The translations under genes were made by a program, and so were the position numbers. A stretch of 20,076 bases of DNA from Patescibacteria group bacterium (GTDB lineage Bacteria; Patescibacteriota; Gracilibacteria; Peribacterales; Peribacteraceae). The notes beneath the pieces were generated by a model, which did not search any database, was not told the DNA's origin, and saw nothing but the letters and a program-made list of their open reading frames with translations. Below, piece after piece: positions 14,043 through 20,076 of the stretch. The stretch is taken from assembly GCA_018818235.1 (NCBI GenBank), contig JAHISE010000114.1, positions 1-20,076 of the forward strand, written 5' to 3'. The stretch's first letter is position 1. Each line of letters starts with the position of its first letter.

Positions 14043-15140
14043 ATGCGTATACTTGCAATAGAGACATCATGCGATGAAACATCTGCGGCAGTTGTGGAAG
14101 ATGGAAGAAGGGTCTTAAGCAATATTATAGCCAGCTCCAAAGATGCATTTTCTGATTCAGGTGGAGTAATCCCCGAAGAAGCAGCCAGAAAACAAGTTGA
14201 AAGCATTCAGCCTGTTATTAATCAGGCACTCGAAAAAGCCGGCCTTTCAATTGAGAAAATTGATGCCATTGCAGTTACCAAATGTCCCGGTTTGCTTGTA
14301 TCACTATTAGTTGGAGCAACAGTAGCCCGAACACTTGCATCAATACACAAAAAACCCTTGATAGGAGTACATCACACATTAGGACACCTGAGTTCAACCT
14401 GGCTGGATCAATTGGATGAACCTAAGTTTCCAATACTCACATTATCTGCCTCAGGAGGTCATAGCGAACTCTGGTTAAGATCATCACACACAAAAGGTGA
14501 ATTACTTGGTTCAACCAGAGACGACGCAGCAGGAGAAGCTTTTGACAAAGGAGCTTCTATGTTAGGACTCCCCTACCCCGGCGGTCCTTCTATCTTCAAA
14601 GCAGCCGAAAAAGGAAATATTGATTCATACGAATTCCCAAATCCATTACATGATGATGAGACTCTTGATTTTAGTTTCTCGGGATTAAAGACTGCACTGA
14701 AGTACTTGTTGAGGGATTTGTCGAAAGTCGAAAGTCGAAAGTCGATTGTTGATTGTCAATTGTCGAATGTCGCCTCATCATATCAACATGCAATTTGCAG
14801 ACATCTGGTGAGCCGAATTGATCGAGCAGTTAAGAAATATCCGGAACTTAAAGAAGTTCATTTGGTCGGAGGAGTATCTGCAAACATTCATCTTCGCAAA
14901 CTCGCAGAAGAATCAATCAAACCTGTATTATTAAGAACTCCGATAAAGATCGTATATTGTACTGACCATGCCGCAATGATTGGGAGTGCTGCCTTCTTTA
15001 TGCAAAAAGAAATGGGCGAGAAGGCTTATGATAAATTTGAAACGGAAGCGTCGATTCCCAGTATAACATTCGACAGTCGACACGCTCCGTCACAGTCGCA
15101 CAAGTGCGACGTGACTCCGCTTTCGACAATCGACACCTAA
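14043..15140 (+). CDS. tsaD: tRNA N6-threonylcarbamoyladenosine synthase subunit TsaD, with repeat-derived insertions
   Basis: Transfers threonylcarbamoyl to A37 of ANN-decoding tRNAs, with TsaB and TsaE partners not seen here. Motifs: LAIETSCDET (from residue 4), the metal-binding HHTLGH with H111 and H115, SASGGHSEL (~136-143), DDAAGEAFDKG, LPYPGGP, VGGVSANIHLR and CTDHAAMIG. I start at 14043 (MRILAIETS) by family comparison; ATG 14025 and TTG 14019 are in frame. At 365 aa it is longer than usual (~340). The excess comes from residues 227-243 (SKVESRKSIVDCQLSNV), encoded by GTCGAAA/GTCGATT repeats, and a C-terminal tail after ITFDS encoded by another repeat hairpin. Catalytic motifs are intact, so it is probably functional. 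Confidence 0.93.
   Translation: MRILAIETSCDETSAAVVEDGRRVLSNIIASSKDAFSDSGGVIPEEAARKQVESIQPVINQALEKAGLSIEKIDAIAVTKCPGLLVSLLVGATVARTLASIHKKPLIGVHHTLGHLSSTWLDQLDEPKFPILTLSASGGHSELWLRSSHTKGELLGSTRDDAAGEAFDKGASMLGLPYPGGPSIFKAAEKGNIDSYEFPNPLHDDETLDFSFSGLKTALKYLLRDLSKVESRKSIVDCQLSNVASSYQHAICRHLVSRIDRAVKKYPELKEVHLVGGVSANIHLRKLAEESIKPVLLRTPIKIVYCTDHAAMIGSAAFFMQKEMGEKAYDKFETEASIPSITFDSRHAPSQSHKCDVTPLSTIDT
14720..14772. repeat. Iterated GTCGAAA/GTCGATT segment inside tsaD
   Basis: Three GTCGAAA units are followed by GTCGATTGTTGATTGTCAATTGTCGAATGTCG-type variants (written here as word families). It is translated in frame between LKYLLRDL and ASSYQHA, where homologues have a short loop. The word matches 207-230, 8487-8495 and 15178-15223. 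Confidence 0.75.
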
Positions 15141-15223
15141 TATAATGATATAAACCTACGTATATCTAACTATTTCCAAAGTCGAATGTCGATTGTTGAT
15201 TGTCGAATGTCGATTGTCGATTA
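15068..15223. repeat. Stutter hairpin at the tsaD 3' end, GTCGAAT word with GC-rich core hairpin
   Basis: The left arm carries ATTCGACAGTCGACAC (from 15068) and TTTCGACAATCGACAC (15121-15136). The right arm (15178-15223) is GTCGAATGTCGATTGTTGAT-type repeats in inverted orientation. Inside the left arm, GTCAC-a-GTCGCAC (15089-15101) pairs with GTGCGAC-GTGAC (15104-15115). The tsaD stop (15138-15140) and the stop of the minus-strand 30-aa gene (15221-15223) both fall in or at the element. Confidence 0.75.
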
Positions 15224-15313
15224 GAATGCTGTCAACACAGGCAACAACGCTGCCAACACAATCGCAACAGCTCCAAACCCTGCAACTATCCTGATCATAT
15301 TCTTTCTTTTCAT
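15221..15313 (-). CDS. Small membrane peptide (30 aa)
   Basis: Translation gives MKRKNMIRIVAGFG then AVAIVLAALLPVLTAF: a basic N-terminus and one hydrophobic helix running to the end, predicting N-in orientation. It starts 26 nt after the stop of the PKD protein gene on the same strand, so it is probably the last gene of that operon. No Shine-Dalgarno sequence is visible, as for most genes here. Its TAA coincides with the end of a stutter repeat. The function is unknown. A chance frame is possible, but the charge and hydrophobic layout and the position favour a real gene. Confidence 0.5.
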   Translation of the reverse strand: MKRKNMIRIVAGFGAVAIVLAALLPVLTAF

Positions 15314-15339
15314 ATTGAGAGAAAAAGTAGATAAATAAA

Positions 15340-17340
15340 TTATTGAGCGGTAATTGTTATCGTTTCCGTGTCCGTAGATTCCGAAGCATCAATTATGGTT
15401 AACACGGCATTATACACTCCGGGAACCTCGTAAACATGAATTGGATTCCGCTGATCTGACTGTGAACCATCACCAAAATCCCAATTAACCTCGGTAGGAA
15501 CTCCTGATGTGCACTCCATATTAAAACTTATTCCAAGTGGAGTTTTGCCTTCCGTACGACTGGCTTTTGCACATGCCTCCAGAAGAGCCGCACGAATTAC
15601 TATTGTTTTTTCACCACTGTACGTATTGCCACTTGTTGTGAACGCTTTTAATTCAACATTAAATGTGCCCGGACGCTCAAAAACATGTTCCACAAGTGCT
15701 CCAAGCTGCCTTGGAGAACCCGTTTCATCGCCAAACTTCCATTCGAATCCCGATATCTCCTCTCCGGGTATAACCGTTTCAGATGCATCAAACCTGACCA
15801 TTTGCGGTGCTACACCTCCACCCGGATTCATATGGATTACAACTTGCGAAGAAGGTGGCTTAACATTTAATTTTAGTGTTTTACGCATTACTTTTTCATC
15901 GGGATCCTGACCTATTATTGAAATATCATATTTTCCGGCTCTTCTGTATATCGCCTTAAGTTCGTATTCTGTAGAACCTACACTTGTGGCACCCGGAGCC
16001 TCCCATCGAAAATCTATGAGTGGGACAGAAGTTCGAGGAATTATGTGGACATTAACAGGAACCTCACCTTCCAAAGTATCCCTGTTAATTTCTGGAGTTG
16101 AATCAAAATTCAAGTCCGGCAAATCCAATCTACCAACAACTCTCACTATAGTTGAAATATTGGCAATTTCACCGTCTAAGGTGTGAATCCTTGCAGTAGC
16201 CTGATAAACACCAAGATTATGATATGTATGTGCAACACGCACACCCTTTGCCTTATCCGTTTTATCTCCGAAATCCCATATCACATCTTCGATTTCTTCA
16301 TCTGTTTCTACTCTGAATATTGCTCCAAAAGGCTTTGGACCGATCAGATTTTCCGGCTCTGACTTAATTTCAACCGGAAAAGGCGGTGGCTGAGGCTCAA
16401 ATATTTCGATTACTCGTTCATAATTATTCTGGTTCTGATTGGTTAATTTAACAATTGCGGAAACTCTGACTTTCCCCGGTCTCAGATAAGAATGGACGGC
16501 GTCAGGCAAATTTGTTGTTAAATCCGTAATACCATCTGAATCAAAATCCCAAAGAACTTCCCTTATCATATCAACACTGTCAACAAGATACTCAACACTA
16601 AAACGAATAGGTTCCTCCGCACCGGGTCTTTCCGGAGAAACGGAAAATACTTCTTCCGGTATGGATATTCTTCTGGCAATAAGTCTTGTCTCTCCATTGC
16701 TCAAAAATATTGTTACTTTGACAATATATGATCCCGTCCTGTCGTAAAGCCCTGTTGCTTCCGGAACTGCAGTACGAACATTTTCATTATCATCTCCATC
16801 AAAATCCCACGAATATTCAACAGCACCCAGCCCTTTGCGAGCCAATATTTCCAATGACGACTGCACACTGAACTTAATAGACAAAGGTGCTATAAATTTT
16901 TCACCACCGGATGGGTCTATAATATCAATACCAAGAGATGGCTCCTTTGTTATGGAAGGAGGCACAATCAACGCCAATATCAATCCCGGCAGAATAAAAG
17001 CAATTAACCGTAAAGTCCCAAATATTCTATTTCTGTTATTAACTCCCTTACGTAAAATACGCTTTAGAGCAATTGCAGCAATTACTAATATAAATATAAT
17101 AACCACTCCACAGCTTATAACACCGGGCATTAATAAATCTTGGTATGCTCCAGTTCTGTTTGGAAATACACTTAACAGAAAAAGACACCAAACAATAAAA
17201 ATTAGATAAGGAATTCCTAACACAAACGCCAGGATCTTTTTCATCCTTTTTCGCATAACAGGCGGTACATTTTCTGCAGAAGATTGCTTTACTTGCTTCG
17301 GTCCCTGCAGAGTGTCGACGAAGGGTTTATCGTCAGGCAT
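15340..17340 (-). CDS. Membrane-anchored protein with multiple extracellular PKD domains (666 aa)
   Basis: Three N-terminal membrane helices (~36-58, 72-93, 110-127) are followed by a ~540-residue exterior of Ig-like PKD domains. Their core motifs are at 178-184 (WDFDGDD), 264-270 (WDFDSDG), 355-359 (WDFGD), 444-449 (FRWEAP, degenerate), 533-539 (EWKFGDE) and 619-625 (NWDFGDG). PKD domains are beta-sandwiches usually found in surface proteins that bind partners or sugars. DFDGDDNEN may bind calcium. There is no catalytic domain, so a scaffold or adhesion role is likely. It lies 35 nt after the lipoprotein gene and probably shares its operon with that and the 30-aa peptide. Confidence 0.88.
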   Translation of the reverse strand: MPDDKPFVDTLQGPKQVKQSSAENVPPVMRKRMKKILAFVLGIPYLIFIVWCLFLLSVFPNRTGAYQDLLMPGVISCGVVIIFILVIAAIALKRILRKGVNNRNRIFGTLRLIAFILPGLILALIVPPSITKEPSLGIDIIDPSGGEKFIAPLSIKFSVQSSLEILARKGLGAVEYSWDFDGDDNENVRTAVPEATGLYDRTGSYIVKVTIFLSNGETRLIARRISIPEEVFSVSPERPGAEEPIRFSVEYLVDSVDMIREVLWDFDSDGITDLTTNLPDAVHSYLRPGKVRVSAIVKLTNQNQNNYERVIEIFEPQPPPFPVEIKSEPENLIGPKPFGAIFRVETDEEIEDVIWDFGDKTDKAKGVRVAHTYHNLGVYQATARIHTLDGEIANISTIVRVVGRLDLPDLNFDSTPEINRDTLEGEVPVNVHIIPRTSVPLIDFRWEAPGATSVGSTEYELKAIYRRAGKYDISIIGQDPDEKVMRKTLKLNVKPPSSQVVIHMNPGGGVAPQMVRFDASETVIPGEEISGFEWKFGDETGSPRQLGALVEHVFERPGTFNVELKAFTTSGNTYSGEKTIVIRAALLEACAKASRTEGKTPLGISFNMECTSGVPTEVNWDFGDGSQSDQRNPIHVYEVPGVYNAVLTIIDASESTDTETITITAQ

Positions 17341-17375
17341 ACACAGTTTAGAGAAGATGACATGATCATGGGAAC

Positions 17376-18335
17376 CTAAGCCCCGTTCAATATCCTCTCT
17401 ATAATAGCATCTTCTTGATCTGTTGGAAGTGTTCTTGGCAATATATTCAAATCATTAAGTTCATATTGTTTTAAAATATACTCCTGAGTAAGTGGTATGG
17501 CATCAACCGGAATATCGATTGGTTTGGCTTGATTATACTCAGAGAATATCATAGTAAATGATAATGAAGCTGTAACAGCCTCGCTAAGACTGATTTGTGC
17601 AAAGGACCACTTTATCTTGTGCATCCGAAACGTCTGCGCATCTATCCATATTTCCCCCTTGGCATCCAGCATTTTTACAAGATCAGTTATTTCTTCAAAA
17701 TTAATTTCATTAGGACTTCGTTTGGATAATTCAGTAAGATACGAATTAAGTTTTTCAGGGTCAACTGCCGTCTGGTAATGATACATGCGTCGTTTACCAA
17801 CAAAATCAAATCCAAGATCAGCAATAACATTTACAACCTCAGATTGAGTTCTGATCATTTGTGTATCGGGGGTCAGCATTTTATCCTGACTTTGAGTTTC
17901 ATCTGATGGTAATCTCCACCATTGACCGCGCAATTTTTCCACTTTCTCCGACGTAAACAACGGATAAAGCGGATTCGTTTTGATGTCATATATTCTGATC
18001 ATGGTATCCGTTGATTGTCCTGTTATTACCTCACCGTTGAATTGCACATCCATAGGTTCATCTCCCTGAATTATTTTGGATGTATTGTCGATTACAAAAT
18101 GAATTTGTTCTCCACTCTGCTGGAGTGTTCCCTCTAAATATAGCTCTCCATCTATATTTAGAATATTTAATATTTCAAAACCATACTGAGCATTCAGATC
18201 AAACTCAGAGGACTTCATATTCTGATTTGCCTTTGCAGACCTGGAAAGAACTTCGTCTGAAGGAAGGTGTTCAACCGGAGTGCAGGAAGAGGTAAGGAGT
18301 GCCAGTGGTATGATTAAGAGGAATCGTTTGAGCAT
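17376..18335 (-). CDS. Lipoprotein of unknown function (319 aa)
   Basis: Residues 1-17 are a lipoprotein signal (FLLIIPLALLTSS) with C18 as the lipidation site (LTSSC), a substrate for Lgt. The mature protein alternates hydrophobic and polar residues in a way that suggests an antiparallel beta sheet wrapped on a helix (FDLNAQYGFEI, GELYLEGTL, GEIWIDAQTFRMHKIKW). That fold recalls LolA/LppX-type lipid-binding lipoproteins, but I see no diagnostic motif. It is the first gene of a probable operon with the PKD membrane protein, with which it may form a surface complex (inference). Confidence 0.82.
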   Translation of the reverse strand: MLKRFLLIIPLALLTSSCTPVEHLPSDEVLSRSAKANQNMKSSEFDLNAQYGFEILNILNIDGELYLEGTLQQSGEQIHFVIDNTSKIIQGDEPMDVQFNGEVITGQSTDTMIRIYDIKTNPLYPLFTSEKVEKLRGQWWRLPSDETQSQDKMLTPDTQMIRTQSEVVNVIADLGFDFVGKRRMYHYQTAVDPEKLNSYLTELSKRSPNEINFEEITDLVKMLDAKGEIWIDAQTFRMHKIKWSFAQISLSEAVTASLSFTMIFSEYNQAKPIDIPVDAIPLTQEYILKQYELNDLNILPRTLPTDQEDAIIERILNGA

Positions 18336-18363
18336 GGGGGGAGGAGTATCGCATGAATTTATG

Positions 18364-18391
18364 ATTATGCCAACTAGCTCTTAAATCCCAA
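18364..18391 (-). promoter_or_regulatory. Possible lipoprotein-operon promoter with -35 in a repeat arm
   Basis: On the minus strand TTGGGA (18386-18391) is 16 bp upstream of CATAAT (18364-18369). Both boxes deviate from consensus, and the -35 is one unit of the stutter arm. It would give a ~22-nt leader before the ATG at 18335. Confidence 0.3.
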
Positions 18392-18530
18392 AAAAACAAA
18401 TCCCAAATCCCAAATAACAAATCCCAACAATGCTGCTACTACGTAGAGCGGGCAACTAAAGAACGATCATAGTTTGAAATTTTGGATTTTGGGTTTCGTT
18501 GGGTTTTGGGGTTTGGATTTTGGGATTTCA
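18383..18530. repeat. Stutter hairpin, AAATCCC/TTGGGATTT word, second copy of the 1-97 core
   Basis: The left arm (18383-18430) repeats AAATCCCAAA units and the right arm (18474-18528) repeats TTTTGGGTTT/GGATTTTGGGATTT units in inverted orientation. The middle (18431-18473) includes CTACTACGTAGAG and the core TAAAGAACGATCATAGTTTG shared with 24-43. The stop codon of the 315-aa gene (18528-18530) lies at the right edge. Confidence 0.75.
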
Positions 18531-19475
18531 CCTCACCCTCCCCCTAACCACCTCCGACTCTATATCCCCCGGTTCCTCAATAATAAAGTCAATAGTCCTT
18601 CTCCTGCTGGCACGCACGTCACCACGCAGAATCATAAGACGTGATTGATTTTTCTTGAGACTGATAGGTGGTTTGAATTCCAACCTTACTTTGTCTCCTT
18701 CCAAAGAAGCTGCAACATTACTTCCCGGAAGATAAAGACTTTGGAGGTCCAGTTTATTTGCCGTTCCTCTGTTAGTTAAGGTAATGGCATTAATTCTATG
18801 ATCATCCAGACCATCGGCCTTAAGAGAAAAACGTAAAAATGTGCGACGATGTCCATATGTAATACGTGTTGTTAGAGGAAGATAAGTTACGGATATTTCT
18901 CCGTACTGCTCTCCGGCAACTGTGCGATTTTCTTCTTGTCTGATTGTATCGCGAATCTGTCTGACATTTATGGAAGAAGCGGCTGCCACAATACTTGTTG
19001 CTCCTGGCAAAACAAATCTGTGTTCTCCTACAACGGAAGCAGTGCCGGAAAAATCAACAAGTACTGTTATTGTTTTCGTTTCACATCGTGGAATAGAAAA
19101 AGAATTTACTCGCAGCATTATACTCCCATCACGACGAGACATGGGCATTGCAGGACTGATTCTTCTGTTATCTGCAACAATATATACTCTGCTTATATCA
19201 CGATAATCCCCGGGCCCCCTTCGCACTAATTTGATTGATTTAATTGATACTTCGCCACTGCACGATGCAGTCATATTAATATCCAACATTTTAACCCTGC
19301 TCGCTCCGGGAGGAATGGTTCCTCCTGTAACAGGCACAACTTCAACAGACAGAGCACCTGCACCTTCAGTCTTCCTAAGTTCCCTGTAAGTTGGAGTTGG
19401 CGGAGGAGGAGTGGAATCTATTGTGAAGTAACGGAGGAATAATGCCAGCAGTAAGGTTTCAGTCATATTAAGCAT
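18528..19475 (-). CDS. Exported beta-rich protein of unknown function (315 aa)
   Basis: A short hydrophobic N-terminus (TETLLLALFLRYF) may be a membrane anchor or signal. It is followed by a Pro-rich spacer and two beta-sandwich-like regions. The first contains LSVEVVPVTGGTIPPGAS and a paired-cysteine pattern (C73 in TASCSGEV, another in SIPRCET). The second contains GEISVTYLPLTT and RINAITLTNRGTANKLDLQS. Such segments resemble cohesin-like or Ig-like repeats of surface proteins. An in-frame ATG at 19466 is the better start if the TATAAT at 19474-19479 is the -10, giving a leaderless message. The C-terminus (EVVRGRVR) stops at a stutter repeat and may be shortened. Confidence 0.75.
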   Translation of the reverse strand: MLNMTETLLLALFLRYFTIDSTPPPPTPTYRELRKTEGAGALSVEVVPVTGGTIPPGASRVKMLDINMTASCSGEVSIKSIKLVRRGPGDYRDISRVYIVADNRRISPAMPMSRRDGSIMLRVNSFSIPRCETKTITVLVDFSGTASVVGEHRFVLPGATSIVAAASSINVRQIRDTIRQEENRTVAGEQYGEISVTYLPLTTRITYGHRRTFLRFSLKADGLDDHRINAITLTNRGTANKLDLQSLYLPGSNVAASLEGDKVRLEFKPPISLKKNQSRLMILRGDVRASRRRTIDFIIEEPGDIESEVVRGRVR

Positions 19476-19479
19476 TATA
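19474..19479 (-). promoter_or_regulatory. -10 box for a leaderless 315-aa transcript
   Basis: A perfect TATAAT on the minus strand overlaps the first possible ATG (19475) and ends 7 nt before the in-frame ATG at 19466, where transcription would begin. No convincing -35 is seen at 16-18 bp. Confidence 0.4.
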
Positions 19480-19498
19480 CCTGAAATTTATATACGTT

Positions 19499-19674
19499 AG
19501 TGAAAAGTGAATAGTGATACACCTTCGCTTCCTAAAATCATTAATTGCACAAAGTTCTAGATTTGTAATTTATTGACTCAAGGGAAAGCTACGGTGCATT
19601 TATCGCAGATATTATTTGTATATATATTTGTGTTGTTTAAAATTGGAATTGGTATTAAAAGTGAAAAGTGGGAT
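19499..19674. repeat. Intergenic segment with dispersed AGTGAAAAGTG words
   Basis: AGTGAAAAGTGAATAGTGA (19499-19517) and AAAAGTGAAAAGTG (19658-19671) are the same kind of iterated word as in the stutter hairpins, here in direct orientation without an obvious paired arm. The AT-rich sequence between them shows no gene. Confidence 0.4.
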
Positions 19675-19687
19675 GTATTTGTATTAG

Positions 19688-19876
19688 CTAATCTCCAAAG
19701 ACTGAACGACGATATCCATCAAACATTTCTCTTTGACCGTCACTTATGGTAATTCTCTCTGCTTCTCCCATATTTCCCAGAAGTTTAGTTGGTGGTTTTG
19801 CACCACTCAATAATTCTTCACGTATAACTGATTTCCACATTGCCTCTTCGCCATCTTCATGTGTAAATCTTTTCAT
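19688..19876 (-). CDS. Small soluble protein of unknown function (62 aa)
   Basis: A charged, helix-prone sequence (MKRFTHEDGEEAMWKSVIRE, then GAKPPTKLLGNMGEAE and DGQREMFDGYRRSV) with no signal or membrane helix. The composition looks like a real protein rather than a frame shadow: few rare residues and balanced charge. It sits alone between the 315-aa gene and the partial gene at the window end, on the same strand. No Shine-Dalgarno sequence is visible. I recognise no family. Confidence 0.55.
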   Translation of the reverse strand: MKRFTHEDGEEAMWKSVIREELLSGAKPPTKLLGNMGEAERITISDGQREMFDGYRRSVFGD

Positions 19877-19941
19877 AGGAAAACTAATTTATCTTTATTT
19901 TGAATATCATCAAGCAATTTTGTTTAACAAATAATCAAATC

Positions 19942-19995
19942 CAGTAACCAATTACTCTAATTGTTACTGCATCCGCATGAGCGAGACGCTCATGC
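19942..19995. repeat. Two adjacent hairpins after the partial gene at the right edge
   Basis: GCATGAGCG (19975-19983) and CGCTCATGC (19987-19995) form a perfect 9-bp stem with loop AGA; its last base is in the stop codon of the partial gene. Next to it CAGTAACCAATTA (19942-19954) pairs with TAATTGTTACTG (19958-19969) with one bulge. The position, 3' of a minus-strand gene, fits a 3'-end element. Confidence 0.6.
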
Positions 19996-20076
19996 TACCA
20001 ACTGCCTCCGGCGCCTCCTCCTCCAAAAGATCCTCCGCCAAATCCACCAAATCCTCCGGAACTGCTTCCTCCTCCC
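19995..20076 (-). CDS. C-terminus of a Gly-rich-tailed membrane protein (partial; TPM/YgcG- or DUF2207-like)
   Basis: Only the last 26 codons are in the window: GGGSSSGGFGGFGGG, then SFGGGGAGGSW and a TAG stop. This Gly, Ser and Phe tail ending in SW is characteristic of TPM-domain (YgcG-like) proteins and also of DUF2207 membrane proteins. The catalytic or structural domain is off the right edge, so the choice between the two cannot be made here. Confidence 0.6.
   Translation of the reverse strand, partial: GGGSSSGGFGGFGGGSFGGGGAGGSW

Noticed and set aside
15178..15223. Iterated GTCGAATGTCGATTG as a CRISPR array
   Set aside because: Units are 7-16 nt, degenerate and without unique spacers; no cas genes are in the window.

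Overview
The window looks like part of a chromosome from an uncultured candidate-phyla-radiation (Patescibacteria) bacterium. My best guess within that group is something close to Peregrinibacteria. The reasons are a MurE-like ligase without the usual N-terminal substrate-binding domain, a stand-alone riboflavin kinase, a three-helix membrane protein carrying extracellular PKD domains, S-layer-homology and tail-fibre-like surface proteins, and almost no Shine-Dalgarno sequences. TGA is used as a true stop at several gene ends (ATGA overlaps at 4578-4581 and 6631-6634), so the recoded Gracilibacteria/Absconditabacteria are unlikely. The lineage is inference; the gene content is read from the sequence.

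Layout. 283-5477 (minus strand) holds three secreted or surface proteins: a 299-aa protein with a basic C-terminal tail and a 613-aa fibre-like protein in one operon, then a 716-aa paralogue under its own promoter. 5606-8485 (plus) holds an S-layer-homology protein overlapping a riboflavin kinase gene, then a MurE-like Mur ligase. 8486-8963 has no large gene but holds a small membrane-peptide gene (minus) with a structured leader and a clear terminator, plus hairpin repeats. RNase HII (plus) converges on lgt, and upstream of lgt is a GT-C-like membrane protein (both minus). 12272-13946 holds a HExxH protein (plus) converging on a sortase (minus); the two share one hairpin that contains both stop codons. 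TsaD (plus) then converges on a minus-strand operon of lipoprotein, PKD membrane protein and a 30-aa membrane peptide. The right edge holds a 315-aa exported protein, a 62-aa protein and the Gly-rich C-terminus of a further membrane protein.

How the genes work together. Much of the window is cell-envelope biology: Lgt for lipoprotein maturation, a lipoprotein, a sortase, a Mur ligase, a probable GT-C glycosyltransferase, and SLH, PKD and fibre-like proteins displayed outside. RNase HII, TsaD (tRNA t6A) and riboflavin kinase are housekeeping genes interspersed among them.

The most unusual feature is a family of 'stutter hairpins'. These are 60-160-bp inverted repeats whose arms are built from one short word repeated with variation, for example GTCGAAT/GTCGATT, GGAATATT, AAATCCC, AATTCC or GAATGGTT. 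The word differs from locus to locus while the architecture is the same. They lie at, or contain, the stop codons of most operon-terminal genes, are shared between convergent genes, and also occur in frame inside ribF, murE-like and tsaD. One 71-nt version occurs twice (211-281 and, inverted, 6773-6843) with 66/71 identity by my hand alignment. This is the best candidate here for an undescribed system.
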